A stretch of DNA of 64,000 bases from Sagittula salina (lineage in GTDB: Bacteria > Pseudomonadota > Alphaproteobacteria > Rhodobacterales > Rhodobacteraceae): contig NZ_JAGISH010000009.1 of the NCBI RefSeq assembly GCF_017813235.1, positions 62,001-126,000 on the forward strand, given 5' to 3'. A program made the translations under genes and the position numbers. Numbering within the stretch: the stretch's first letter is position 1; each line of letters begins with the position of its first letter. Shown here piece by piece: positions 54,455 to 61,653 of this stretch. The notes beneath the pieces are model-generated. The model searched no databases, had not been told where the DNA came from, and saw only the letters and a program-made list of their open reading frames with translations.

Positions 54455-55354
54455 CTATTCGGTGTGAGCGTGCCCGCGGAGGCGCAGGAAGAGACTTTCT
54501 TCGTCATCGTTTCGGAAAAAAGGCACCGAGTCGGGCGGCGTGTCGTCGGTGGCGCGGGCGGCGACCTCGGCCAGCACCACCTCGGTGATGAAGGGCAGGT
54601 CGAAGTGGCGCACCTCGTCGAGGGCGATCCACTGCAGGTGGGACAGTTCGTCCGTGGCGTGGGTGAAGTCGTCGGGATCGGATTGCAGAGCCTCTGCGTC
54701 GAGCAGGAAGAAACGCGCGTCGAAGCGGCGCGGGCGGCCCGGCGGCGTGATGGCGCGGAAGACGAACTGAAGCGCCTCCGCCGAGGGGCGGTGGCCGGTG
54801 CCGGCAAAGCTGAGCCAATCCGGCGGGATCGAGCCGGGCCAGGGCGCGGGCAGGCCGAGGATCTGGCCTGTCTCCTCCCAGAGTTCGCGGACCGCAGCGG
54901 CGGCCAGCGCGCGGGAGATGCCGGGTGTCGCGTCCTCCTCAAGCCTTTGCGCGCAGAGTGCGGAGAGCGGACGGGCGAGGTTCACCGCGCTATCGGCAGT
55001 GTCGACCGCGCCGCCGGGAAAGACGAACTTGTTCGGCATGAAGGCGGCCTTTGCCCCACGCTGACCCATCAGGACGCGCGGGCGCGTGGCCCGGTCGCGC
55101 ATGACGATGACGGTGGCCGCATGGCGGATCGCGGACTTGTCGGGAGCTGTCGGCTTGACCGACGTCTGATCTGCGGTCTGGTCGGTTTTCTGGCCTGTTT
55201 TCTGGCCTGTTTTCTGGCCTGTTTTCTGGCCTGTTTTCTGGCCCGTTTTCTGGCCCGTTTTCTGGCCCGTTTTCTGGCCCGAGTTCTGGCCCGACATATG
55301 GCCCGAGTTCTGGCCTGACATATGGCCGGGGTTCTGGTTCTGGTCCGGATTCAT
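54455..55354 (-). CDS. NUDIX hydrolase with a GQKT-repeat N-terminal extension
   Basis: A 299-residue protein. The N-terminal 65 residues are built of four-residue units (GQNS, GHMS, then eight GQKT units), followed by a linker. The NUDIX domain spans about 80-290, with the box recognisable in FVFPGGAVDTADSAV and AAAAVRELWEETGQILGL; several glutamates of the signature (RELWEETG) are kept. It would hydrolyse a nucleoside diphosphate linked to X; this subgroup includes CoA or ADP-ribose pyrophosphatases. The start at 55354 ATG is uncertain because the frame is open to a TTG at 55375. Confidence 0.8.
   Translation of the reverse strand: MNPDQNQNPGHMSGQNSGHMSGQNSGQKTGQKTGQKTGQKTGQKTGQKTGQKTGQKTDQTADQTSVKPTAPDKSAIRHAATVIVMRDRATRPRVLMGQRGAKAAFMPNKFVFPGGAVDTADSAVNLARPLSALCAQRLEEDATPGISRALAAAAVRELWEETGQILGLPAPWPGSIPPDWLSFAGTGHRPSAEALQFVFRAITPPGRPRRFDARFFLLDAEALQSDPDDFTHATDELSHLQWIALDEVRHFDLPFITEVVLAEVAARATDDTPPDSVPFFRNDDEESLFLRLRGHAHTE
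55187..55345 (-). repeat. 12-bp tandem repeat inside the NUDIX gene
   Basis: Eight consecutive 12-bp units read TTTTCTGGCCTG or TTTTCTGGCCCG on the plus strand (55187-55282), preceded on the coding strand by imperfect units of the same length. They encode GQKT; repeat length is in frame, so copy-number change would not break the reading frame. Confidence 0.9.
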
Positions 55355-55418
55355 GCGCCTGCGGTCTTTCTGCAATGCCGCACCGACGGTGCGGGTCGGG
55401 CGGCCCGACGTCCCCCGG

Positions 55419-55844
55419 TCAGGAGGAATGATCCGGTTCGGAGGGGATCGCCCCGCCGTCGGAACGCGCGAAGCCGCCCATGCCGCGCGCCCACTGGAAG
55501 GCGACGATGCCGCCCTTCAGTCGCGGCAGAAGGTAGAGGGAAAGCGCCACGCATCCAACCGCAAAGATGGTGAAGAGCACCAGCGGGTCCGGGCGCCAGG
55601 TTTCGAACACGACCAGCAGCAACGGTGCCATGAGGTGCCCGACGATGAGAATGGTCAGGTAGGCGGGGCCGTCGTCGGCTCGATGGTGGTGCAGTTCCTG
55701 ACGGCACACGGGGCAGCTTTCGCGGACCTTCAGGTAGCCCGACAGCAGCGGCCCGGAACCGCAGTTCGGGCAGCGTCTGCGCCAGCCGCGCCAGAGGACG
55801 GGCCACAGCGGTGCCCCTTCCGGAATATTGCCTGTATGTGACAT
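55419..55844 (-). CDS. DUF983 zinc-ribbon membrane protein
   Basis: A 141-residue protein: a zinc ribbon at the N-terminus (CPNCGSGPLL and CPVCRQEL) followed by two membrane helices (YLTILIVGHLMAPLLLVVF and LVLFTIFAVGCVALSLYLL). DUF983 proteins are common in alphaproteobacteria and are of unknown function. The ATG at 55844 has GAGGGG upstream. Its stop is about 64 bases from the NUDIX start and they are likely in one transcript. Confidence 0.87.
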   Translation of the reverse strand: MSHTGNIPEGAPLWPVLWRGWRRRCPNCGSGPLLSGYLKVRESCPVCRQELHHHRADDGPAYLTILIVGHLMAPLLLVVFETWRPDPLVLFTIFAVGCVALSLYLLPRLKGGIVAFQWARGMGGFARSDGGAIPSEPDHSS

Positions 55845-56144
55845 GGCCCCTCGTACTTCCCTTCGGACCACTCGTACGGTCCTTCGCGGTCCTGTCCGTG
55901 AGCGCGAAAGATGCGACTTCCGTATCGGTTTAGAAAGGGGGCGTAGTGTCCTTGCGTCGGCGTGTCGCGGTGCCGGAAGGGCAGGCGGTGCCGATCTCGT
56001 GATAGCGGCGTGATGAAATTTCCGGCGGGGCGAGCGACGGGACCAGCGGGTTGGCGCGTGGAAGCCTGCAGAGACGCCGTAAGCAAGCGGCGGATCGCGG
56101 GGCGGCCGGACATGGCACCCCGGGACAAGCACGGAGACAGGACC
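55845..56144. other. Divergent intergenic region
   Basis: 300 bp between the DUF983 and EF-hand genes. It contains no convincing gene and should hold the promoter of the EF-hand gene. An ECF-type -35 (GGAAC-like) was looked for and not found with confidence. Confidence 0.4.
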
Positions 56145-56816
56145 ATGACGAAGACAACCACGACTCTCTGGATCACCGGGGCGCTGATCGCGGCGCTGGG
56201 CGCCGGCGCGGCGCAGGCGCATGACAACGGGCGCGAGTCCGGCAGCCGTGACGGCATGGGGCCGCGCGGCGCCATGGGCGGCGCGGCGCTGGAGCAGATG
56301 ATCACGGATGCCGATGCGGACGGCGACGGCAAGGTGACGAAGGCAGAGATGGAGGCGGCCGCCAGCAAGCGTTTTTCCGACGCGGACACCGATGGCGACG
56401 GCAAGCTGAGCGCCGAGGAACTGACCGCGCAGGCAGAGGCGATGCGCGTGGCGCGCCAAGAGACGCGCCGGGCGAAGCGGACCGAGGCGATGATCAGACG
56501 CTTCGACTACGACGGTGACGGCGCATTGAGCCAGCAGGAGATGCAGGCGATGCGTCCGGCGGACCTGTTTGACCGGATGCTGGAACGGCTCGATACCGAC
56601 AAGGACGGGGCGCTGAGCACCGGGGAAGTGCAGGCTGCCGGGGAGCGCATGCAAGACCGCCGGGCGCAGCGCGGCGAGCGGTTCGGTCGCCACGAAGGGC
56701 GCGGCGAACGGGGCGAGAACGGGCACCGCTGGTTCCCGCGTGGGCAAGCGCAGGGCGATGGTCTGCGGAATGCCCCGGTTTCGCCGGAGATGGAACCCGG
56801 CACCGGGGGCAACTGA
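56145..56816 (+). CDS. Exported EF-hand calcium-binding protein
   Basis: A 223-residue periplasmic protein with signal peptide (LWITGALIAALGAGAAQAH, cleavage near residue 25) and four EF-hand loops: DADADGDGKVTKAE, DADTDGDGKLSAEE, DYDGDGALSQQE and DTDKDGALSTGE, each with the calcium-ligand spacing. The C-terminus is glycine- and arginine-rich. It lies upstream of an ECF sigma factor cassette on the same strand, with a GC hairpin (56875-56898) in between. It may be a calcium-responsive partner of that sensing system. Confidence 0.85.
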   Translation: MTKTTTTLWITGALIAALGAGAAQAHDNGRESGSRDGMGPRGAMGGAALEQMITDADADGDGKVTKAEMEAAASKRFSDADTDGDGKLSAEELTAQAEAMRVARQETRRAKRTEAMIRRFDYDGDGALSQQEMQAMRPADLFDRMLERLDTDKDGALSTGEVQAAGERMQDRRAQRGERFGRHEGRGERGENGHRWFPRGQAQGDGLRNAPVSPEMEPGTGGN

Positions 56817-56874
56817 GCCCCCCGGAAACTGAAACGGCGGGTCAACCGGCCCGTCGGCGAGACGCCGAAGGATA

Positions 56875-56898
56875 CCGGGCCCCCTGAGCGGGGCCCGG
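56875..56898 (+). terminator. GC hairpin between the EF-hand and sigma-factor genes
   Basis: A 9-bp perfect stem, CCGGGCCCC (56875-56883) with GGGGCCCGG (56890-56898), 6-base loop, no T tract. It may separate or attenuate the two transcription units. Confidence 0.5.
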
Positions 56899-56963
56899 AC
56901 GTGCGGGACGCCAGCGTTGCGCGGAACCGCCGGACACGGTAGCGCAGGGATACTGGAACCGGG

Positions 56964-57554
56964 ATGCCTTATGACGCCATGAGCGATCAGACCGACGAGG
57001 ATCTGCTGGCAGCCTACGCGCGGGGCGATGCCTCGGCCGCGCGCGCGCTGACGCAGCGGCTGGCGCCCCGCGTGCTGGCGCATGCCTACCGGATGCTGCG
57101 CGGCGACCGTGCAGAGGCGGAGGACGTGACGCAGGAGGCGCTTTTGCGGCTGTGGCGCGCGGCGCCCGACTGGCGTCCCGGCGAGGCGAAGGTGACGACC
57201 TGGCTCTATCGCGTGACGGCGAACCTCTGCATCGACCGGATGCGCAAAGGGCGGCGGCAGGGACCGGACCTGGACGCGGTGCCGGAGGTGGCGGACGACG
57301 CGCCCTCGGCGGTGGAAACGATGCAGCAGGCGGCGCGCGCGGAGGCGCTACAGGCAGCGCTGGACACGCTGCCCGAACGGCAGCGGCAGGCGGTGGTGCT
57401 GCGCCATATCGAAGGGCTGTCCAACCCGGAGATCGCACGGATCATGGACATCGGGGCGCGCGCGGTGGAATCCTTGACCGCGCGGGGGAAACGGGCCCTT
57501 GAGGCGATCCTGTCGGGTCGCCGGGCCGAACTGGGGTATGAAGGCGATGATTGA
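56964..57554 (+). CDS. ECF-type RNA polymerase sigma factor
   Basis: A 196-residue extracytoplasmic-function sigma factor. Region 2 is at about 20-95 (RGDRAEAEDVTQEALLRLWR core and TTWLYRVTANLCIDRMRK for -10 contact) and region 4 at about 130-190 (LPERQRQAVVLRHIEGLSNP ... AVESLTARGKRAL) with the -35 helix-turn-helix. The start at 56964 or at 56979 cannot be told apart. The anti-sigma-like gene overlaps its stop, the standard arrangement for a sigma factor held by its membrane partner. Confidence 0.9.
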   Translation: MPYDAMSDQTDEDLLAAYARGDASAARALTQRLAPRVLAHAYRMLRGDRAEAEDVTQEALLRLWRAAPDWRPGEAKVTTWLYRVTANLCIDRMRKGRRQGPDLDAVPEVADDAPSAVETMQQAARAEALQAALDTLPERQRQAVVLRHIEGLSNPEIARIMDIGARAVESLTARGKRALEAILSGRRAELGYEGDD

Positions 57555-57921
57555 GCCGAGTGACAGGACCGGGGATGGCCCGGAGATGCTGGATGCCTTC
57601 TTTGACGCTGCGCGCGCGGAGGCGCCGTTGCCCGACGGGGATTTCATGGCGCGGTTGACGGCCGACGCTCTGGCGGAGATGCCGGTGGCAGGGGTGCGTG
57701 TGCGCGGTCGCACCGGGCTCTGGGAGCAACTGGTTCCGGCTCTGGGCGGCTGGGCCGGGCTGTCCGGGCTGGTGGCGGCCTGCGCGGTGGGCCTCTGGGT
57801 GGGGGTGAACCCGCCCGCGTCGCTGGGGCTTGATGACTGGTGGAACGGCACTGGCGCGGAACTGGGTGAGCTCGGGGTGGACCCGCTGTCCGGTTTCGAA
57901 CTGGCACTGATGGAAGGATGA
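57538..57921 (+). CDS. Probable membrane anti-sigma factor
   Basis: A 127-residue protein with a cytoplasmic N-terminal region (about residues 1-70) and one membrane helix (GLSGLVAACAVGLWVGV) near residue 85. It overlaps the sigma-factor gene (ATGATTGA), which strongly suggests that it binds and restrains that sigma factor. No zinc-type HxxxCxxC motif is present. The sensing part would be the short periplasmic tail plus the next protein. Confidence 0.65.
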   Translation: MKAMIEPSDRTGDGPEMLDAFFDAARAEAPLPDGDFMARLTADALAEMPVAGVRVRGRTGLWEQLVPALGGWAGLSGLVAACAVGLWVGVNPPASLGLDDWWNGTGAELGELGVDPLSGFELALMEG

Positions 57922-57924
57922 CGG

Positions 57925-58464
57925 ATGGCTTTGGGGGATGACGGCCGGACGGCGCCGCGCGCGGGCAAGGGGCTGCGGATCGTGCTCTTTGCCTCGCTGG
58001 CGCTGAACCTCGCGGTTGCGGGGGCCGTGGCGGGGTTCTTCGTGATGGGGCCGCCCCCGCCACCGCGGGACCGGCCCGGTGGCGCCGACCCGGCGTTGCC
58101 CTACACGCGTGCCCTGACCGAGGACCAGCGCCGCGCGCTGCGCCGCGAGTGGCGCGGTGCGGTATTCCGCGACCCGGAGGAGGCGCGCGGCGTCCGCTCG
58201 GGGGTCTTGGCGGATTACCGGGAGGCGCTGGAGATCCTGCGTGCCGCGCCCTTCGACGGGGCCCGGCTTGAGGCGCTCATGGCGGAGCAGGCAGAGCGCG
58301 GCGCAGCCGCGCGCGCGCGTGGTCAGGCGCTGTTGAGCGATTACGTGGCGCGGATGGATCCGGAAGACCGCGCGGCCTATGCCGACCGGCTGGAGGAGAG
58401 CCTGTTGCGGCTGCAGCGGCGGCGGGACCGCGACGCAGGTCCGCCGCCACGGCCCGCGGACTGA
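57925..58464 (+). CDS. CpxP/CnrX-like periplasmic heavy-metal sensor protein
   Basis: A 179-residue membrane-anchored protein with one helix (IVLFASLALNLAVAGAVAGFF) and a helical periplasmic domain (RALTEDQRRALRREWRGAV ... GARLEALMAEQAERGAAARA) like the periplasmic heavy-metal sensor family. It starts four bases after the anti-sigma stop. By comparison with CnrYXH the three-gene unit would signal a periplasmic stimulus to the ECF factor. The histidine cluster that binds metal in CnrX is not evident, so the signal may be other than a heavy metal. Confidence 0.7.
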   Translation: MALGDDGRTAPRAGKGLRIVLFASLALNLAVAGAVAGFFVMGPPPPPRDRPGGADPALPYTRALTEDQRRALRREWRGAVFRDPEEARGVRSGVLADYREALEILRAAPFDGARLEALMAEQAERGAAARARGQALLSDYVARMDPEDRAAYADRLEESLLRLQRRRDRDAGPPPRPAD

Positions 58465-58903
58465 GGGCCGTCGCCCTGACCGTGCGGATGTGGCTTTGAA
58501 ACGCTGACCGGGGGCGGCGGGTCTGCGGTGCGCGGGCCAAGGGGGGTCAGCTTTGCCGTTGGTTGCAGCGCCCCCGGATGGGACGACGCATCGAGTCGGG
58601 CATTCGAAACACCATCCTGACGCCGCCACGGTTCGACAGGGAGCAGGGGGCCGCCTGGCTGATATTTGCAGCACCCCCATGCGCCGCCGGTGTCAGCGGC
58701 GCGTCATTCACTCGTTCGACCCGACATTGCCAAGGTTTGAAAGGTGGCAGGGGGCGCCGCCCCCGAACTATACCTATGGGTCCATCCCCGGAGGTATTCT
58801 GAAAACAGGGAAGTCGGGGACGGTGTGCCCTGAAGGCCGCGCGGCTGGCTGTGTTTTCCGGGCATGGCCGCTGCGTTGTTTCGCGGAACTGCTGTGCGGG
58901 CTG
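58465..58903. other. Intergenic region with a dispersed repeat
   Basis: About 440 bp between the converging sensor and GGDEF genes with no CDS. It contains repeat copy E (about 58747-58808) and scattered GC-rich arms. Confidence 0.55.
58747..58808 (-). repeat. Dispersed intergenic repeat, copy E
   Basis: On the minus strand: CTGTTTTCAG, AATACCTCCGGGGATGG, then a GGGGGCGGCGCCCCC hairpin. It keeps the order lead, ATACC/TTCC core, hairpin seen in the other copies. Confidence 0.6.
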
Positions 58904-60427
58904 TCACGGGCGGGAGAGGCCCCAGGGCGGCATGGTGGCGCCGTCGGTGCCGGTGTCGCGCTGCGCCAGAGGATCCAGAGGCGGAAGGCGTGGGTTGGGT
59001 TTCGGCGCAGGGGGCAGGGGGCCGCGTGTTGCCGCCAGCGGCAGGGCGCGCAGGGTGTCGGCCATGACGACCGCATTGCGGCCCTTGTTCTTGGCCGCGT
59101 AAAGCGCCGAGTCCGCGCGCGACACGAGGTCGGCGGGCTTGTCATGGGCGGCGGGCATGCCGATGGCCACACCGATCGAAAGCGTCACGGTGATGCGGCG
59201 GTTGCCCGACAGGGTGACGGGGTGTTTCGCCATCATGGCGCAGAGCCGTTCCGCCATGCGCTGCGCCTTGCGGCGGTCGGTGTCCGGCATGGCGATGAGG
59301 AATTCCTCGCCGCCCCAACGGGCGATCAGGTCGGCGGCGCGCAGGCTGTCGCGCAGGCGATGCGACAGGGCGACCAGCACCGCATCCCCCGCCGCGTGGC
59401 CGAAATCGTCGTTCACCTGCTTGAAGTGGTCGAGATCCGCCAGAAGCAAAGCATAGGGGCGGCGCAGGGCATCGGCTTGATCGGCCAGGCGCGAAATGTG
59501 CGGGAGCGCGTAGCGCCGGTTGTAGAGCCCGGTGAGCGGGTCGATGACCGCCGCGCGCAGACCGTCGCGCATATTCGCGCGCAGCCGGTCGCCGAGCCGC
59601 TTGGCCGTGATCTGTTTCTTCAGGCGGATGACCAGTTCGTCGACGTCCGGCCCGGTGGTCATCAGGTCGTTGGCCCCGAGGTCGAGGGCGGAGGCGGCTT
59701 CCTTCCGCTGGTGCGGGCGGGCGATGTAGATCAGCATCGACTGTCGGGTCGTCCGGTTGGCGCGCAGTTGCGGCAGAAGCGAAAGCCCGAGTCCGGCGAT
59801 GCCGGGGGATTCGATCACCACCACCACGTCGGGCGGGTGGCCGGTGTCGCGCGGCGCGTCCTCAGCATCGACCAACTCGATATGGTCGTCGGTGCGCGCC
59901 CGGAGGCGGTTGACCAGGCCGCGCACCTCCGGTTGAGGGCCGGGCGAGACCACGCGCACACGGCCGGGCATGGCGAATTCGGCGGAATGTTCCGCGAGCC
60001 CGAGCGCGCGCCGGGTGTCGTCGCGCAGGCGCAGTTCGGCCTCCGCATCGCGGGCGCGCAGCAGCGAACGCAGCCGCGCCAGCATGACCACGTCGTCGAT
60101 GGGTTTGGTCAGCACGTCCTCGGCCCCCGCCGCCAGCGAAGCCAGCCGTTCGCCAGGCTCGTCGACGTCATGCATGACGACAACGGGGATGGCCGGGCCG
60201 GGGCCGGACATCGATTTCTGTCGAATGGCGGCGCAAAGCGCCCGGCCGGACATGTCCGGCAGATCGGCGGCTGTCAGCACGAGATCCGGCTGCGCCTTGC
60301 GCAGCATGGCAAGCGCCGCCTGCCCGGACGTCGCCTGCACGACGTCGTAGTAGGCGGCAGAGAGCTTGACCCGCAATATGATACGGTTCGTTGGCACCGC
60401 ATCGACCACCAGAATCCGGCTTGCCAT
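58904..60427 (-). CDS. PleD-like GGDEF response regulator with degenerate receivers
   Basis: A 507-residue diguanylate cyclase of PleD architecture: receiver 1 (about 1-120), receiver-like domain 2 (about 155-275) and GGDEF (about 290-455). The catalytic loop is GGEEF at 372-376 and an inhibitory RxxD site is present at 363-366 (RAAD). In receiver 1 the canonical phospho-acceptor aspartate position is alanine (A53 in VLTAADLPDMSG) and one of the acidic-pocket residues is alanine (VVDAVP); the lysine in LTKPI is kept. Receiver 2 also lacks a plain acceptor. It would make cyclic-di-GMP but not be switched on by ordinary phosphorylation. Confidence 0.87.
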   Translation of the reverse strand: MASRILVVDAVPTNRIILRVKLSAAYYDVVQATSGQAALAMLRKAQPDLVLTAADLPDMSGRALCAAIRQKSMSGPGPAIPVVVMHDVDEPGERLASLAAGAEDVLTKPIDDVVMLARLRSLLRARDAEAELRLRDDTRRALGLAEHSAEFAMPGRVRVVSPGPQPEVRGLVNRLRARTDDHIELVDAEDAPRDTGHPPDVVVVIESPGIAGLGLSLLPQLRANRTTRQSMLIYIARPHQRKEAASALDLGANDLMTTGPDVDELVIRLKKQITAKRLGDRLRANMRDGLRAAVIDPLTGLYNRRYALPHISRLADQADALRRPYALLLADLDHFKQVNDDFGHAAGDAVLVALSHRLRDSLRAADLIARWGGEEFLIAMPDTDRRKAQRMAERLCAMMAKHPVTLSGNRRITVTLSIGVAIGMPAAHDKPADLVSRADSALYAAKNKGRNAVVMADTLRALPLAATRGPLPPAPKPNPRLPPLDPLAQRDTGTDGATMPPWGLSRP

Positions 60428-60532
60428 TTGAGTGTGTCTTCCCCTGGACCTTCCCCTGAGCAGGGGGATCCTTTTGAACTTCCGATTGGGCTCAGGTTTG
60501 CTATCAGATGGTTAAGAAACCCTTTCGACGGG

Positions 60533-60826
60533 ATGGGCACGATGGGATATACGCGGGAAGCTGCCGGGATGGTCGGGTTGCAGGCAGTGGCCTGGCTGGC
60601 GGGCAACGACGAATTGTTGCCGGTCTTCATGGGCGCAAGTGGCGCATCCGAGACGGATTTCCGCCAAGGGTTGCAAGACCCGGGCTTTCAAACTTCCGTA
60701 CTGGATTTTCTGATGATGGATGACGCTTGGGTCATCGCTTTTTGCGATTCGGTCGGACTGGATTATCCGAAGCTGGCGGAGGTGCGCATGGTGCTCGCCG
60801 GCGGCGGGGAGGTGCACTGGACATGA
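60533..60826 (+). CDS. DUF3572 family protein
   Basis: A 97-residue protein whose AVAWLAGNDELLPVFMGASG and FLMMDDAWVIAFCDSVGLDY segments match DUF3572, an alphaproteobacterial family of unknown function. An ATG at 60533 or 60542 starts it. Its stop overlaps the HAD gene (ATGA). It diverges from the GGDEF gene. Confidence 0.75.
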   Translation: MGTMGYTREAAGMVGLQAVAWLAGNDELLPVFMGASGASETDFRQGLQDPGFQTSVLDFLMMDDAWVIAFCDSVGLDYPKLAEVRMVLAGGGEVHWT

Positions 60827-61527
60827 TGCGACCCCATCCGCAGGCGATCCTGTTCGACAAGGACGGCACGCTGTTCGATTTCGGCGCGACGTGGAACGTC
60901 TTTGCCGCCCGGCTTCTGGGGCGCCTGTCGGCGGGCAACGTGGCGCTGGCGCAGGCGGCGGCGGATGTGTTGCGCTACGATCTGGCCGATGGGGTTTTCC
61001 TGCCCGACAGCCCGGCCATCGCCGGGACAAACCGGGAGGTCGCGGAGCTTCTTGCACTGGTGATCCCTCGCGCGGTGGAGGCGCTGGAGGCGATCATCAT
61101 CGACGAGGCCGCCCGCGCGCCGCTGGTCGAGACCGTGCCCCTGGGGCCGCTGATGGACACGCTGCTGCTGCGCGGGCTCAGGCTGGGGGTGATGACCAAC
61201 GACACGTTCGATGTGGCAGAGGCGCACCTCACGGGTGTGGGGGTGCGGCAGCGGTTCGATTTTGTCGCGGGGGCCGACAGCGGGTTCGGGGCGAAGCCCG
61301 CGCCGGAACCCTTGCTGGCCTTTGCGAAGGCGGTGGGCGTGGTGCCGGAGCGGGTGATCATGGTGGGCGACAGCACGCACGACCTCTTGGCAGGCGCGGC
61401 GGCGGGAATGCGCTGCGTCGGCGTGCTCACCGGCATGGCGGGTCCGGAGGTGCTGGGCCCCCACGCGGAGGTGGTGCTGGAGGACATCGGCGCGCTGCCA
61501 CACTGGCTCGACACGTTGAAACACTGA
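60823..61527 (+). CDS. HAD-family phosphatase (phosphoglycolate phosphatase-like)
   Basis: A 234-residue haloacid-dehalogenase phosphatase. Motif I is FDKDGTLFDF with D11 nucleophile and D13, motif II the threonine in MTNDT, and motifs III/IV lysine in GAKPAP and aspartates in MVGDSTHDLLAG. A C1-type cap lies between motifs I and II. The start overlaps the DUF3572 stop by four bases, so the genes are coupled. The substrate is probably a small phosphate ester; assignment to phosphoglycolate is by resemblance. Confidence 0.85.
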   Translation: MMRPHPQAILFDKDGTLFDFGATWNVFAARLLGRLSAGNVALAQAAADVLRYDLADGVFLPDSPAIAGTNREVAELLALVIPRAVEALEAIIIDEAARAPLVETVPLGPLMDTLLLRGLRLGVMTNDTFDVAEAHLTGVGVRQRFDFVAGADSGFGAKPAPEPLLAFAKAVGVVPERVIMVGDSTHDLLAGAAAGMRCVGVLTGMAGPEVLGPHAEVVLEDIGALPHWLDTLKH

Positions 61528-61544
61528 GCGCCGCTGACGCCCAT

Positions 61545-61562
61545 CGCCGCGCTTTCGCGGCG
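61545..61562 (+). terminator. Hairpin after the HAD gene
   Basis: CGCCGCG (61545-61551) pairs with CGCGGCG (61556-61562) over CTTT, 18 bases after the stop. No T tract. Confidence 0.4.
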
Positions 61563-61653
61563 GCGGGACCGAAAGCGACCGATCATGTCGTCTTTGCGCA
61601 GGCGGGGCAGGGGATTGTCGCGCTCTCATAGGCTCATTCCACGGGAGAGAGCC

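Noticed and set aside
52754..55318. 854-codon open frame across LysR, hydrolase and NUDIX genes
   Set aside because: Spans several real genes in other frames; the repeated FLACFLA end merely reflects the GQKT repeats on the other strand.
55845..57083. Upstream extension of the DUF983 frame
   Set aside because: The frame is open but unlike any protein; the family start with a ribosome-binding site is at 55844 and EF-hand and sigma genes read opposite.
58553..60532. Long upstream extension of the DUF3572 frame
   Set aside because: It is antisense to the GGDEF gene and has no motif; DUF3572 starts near 60533.
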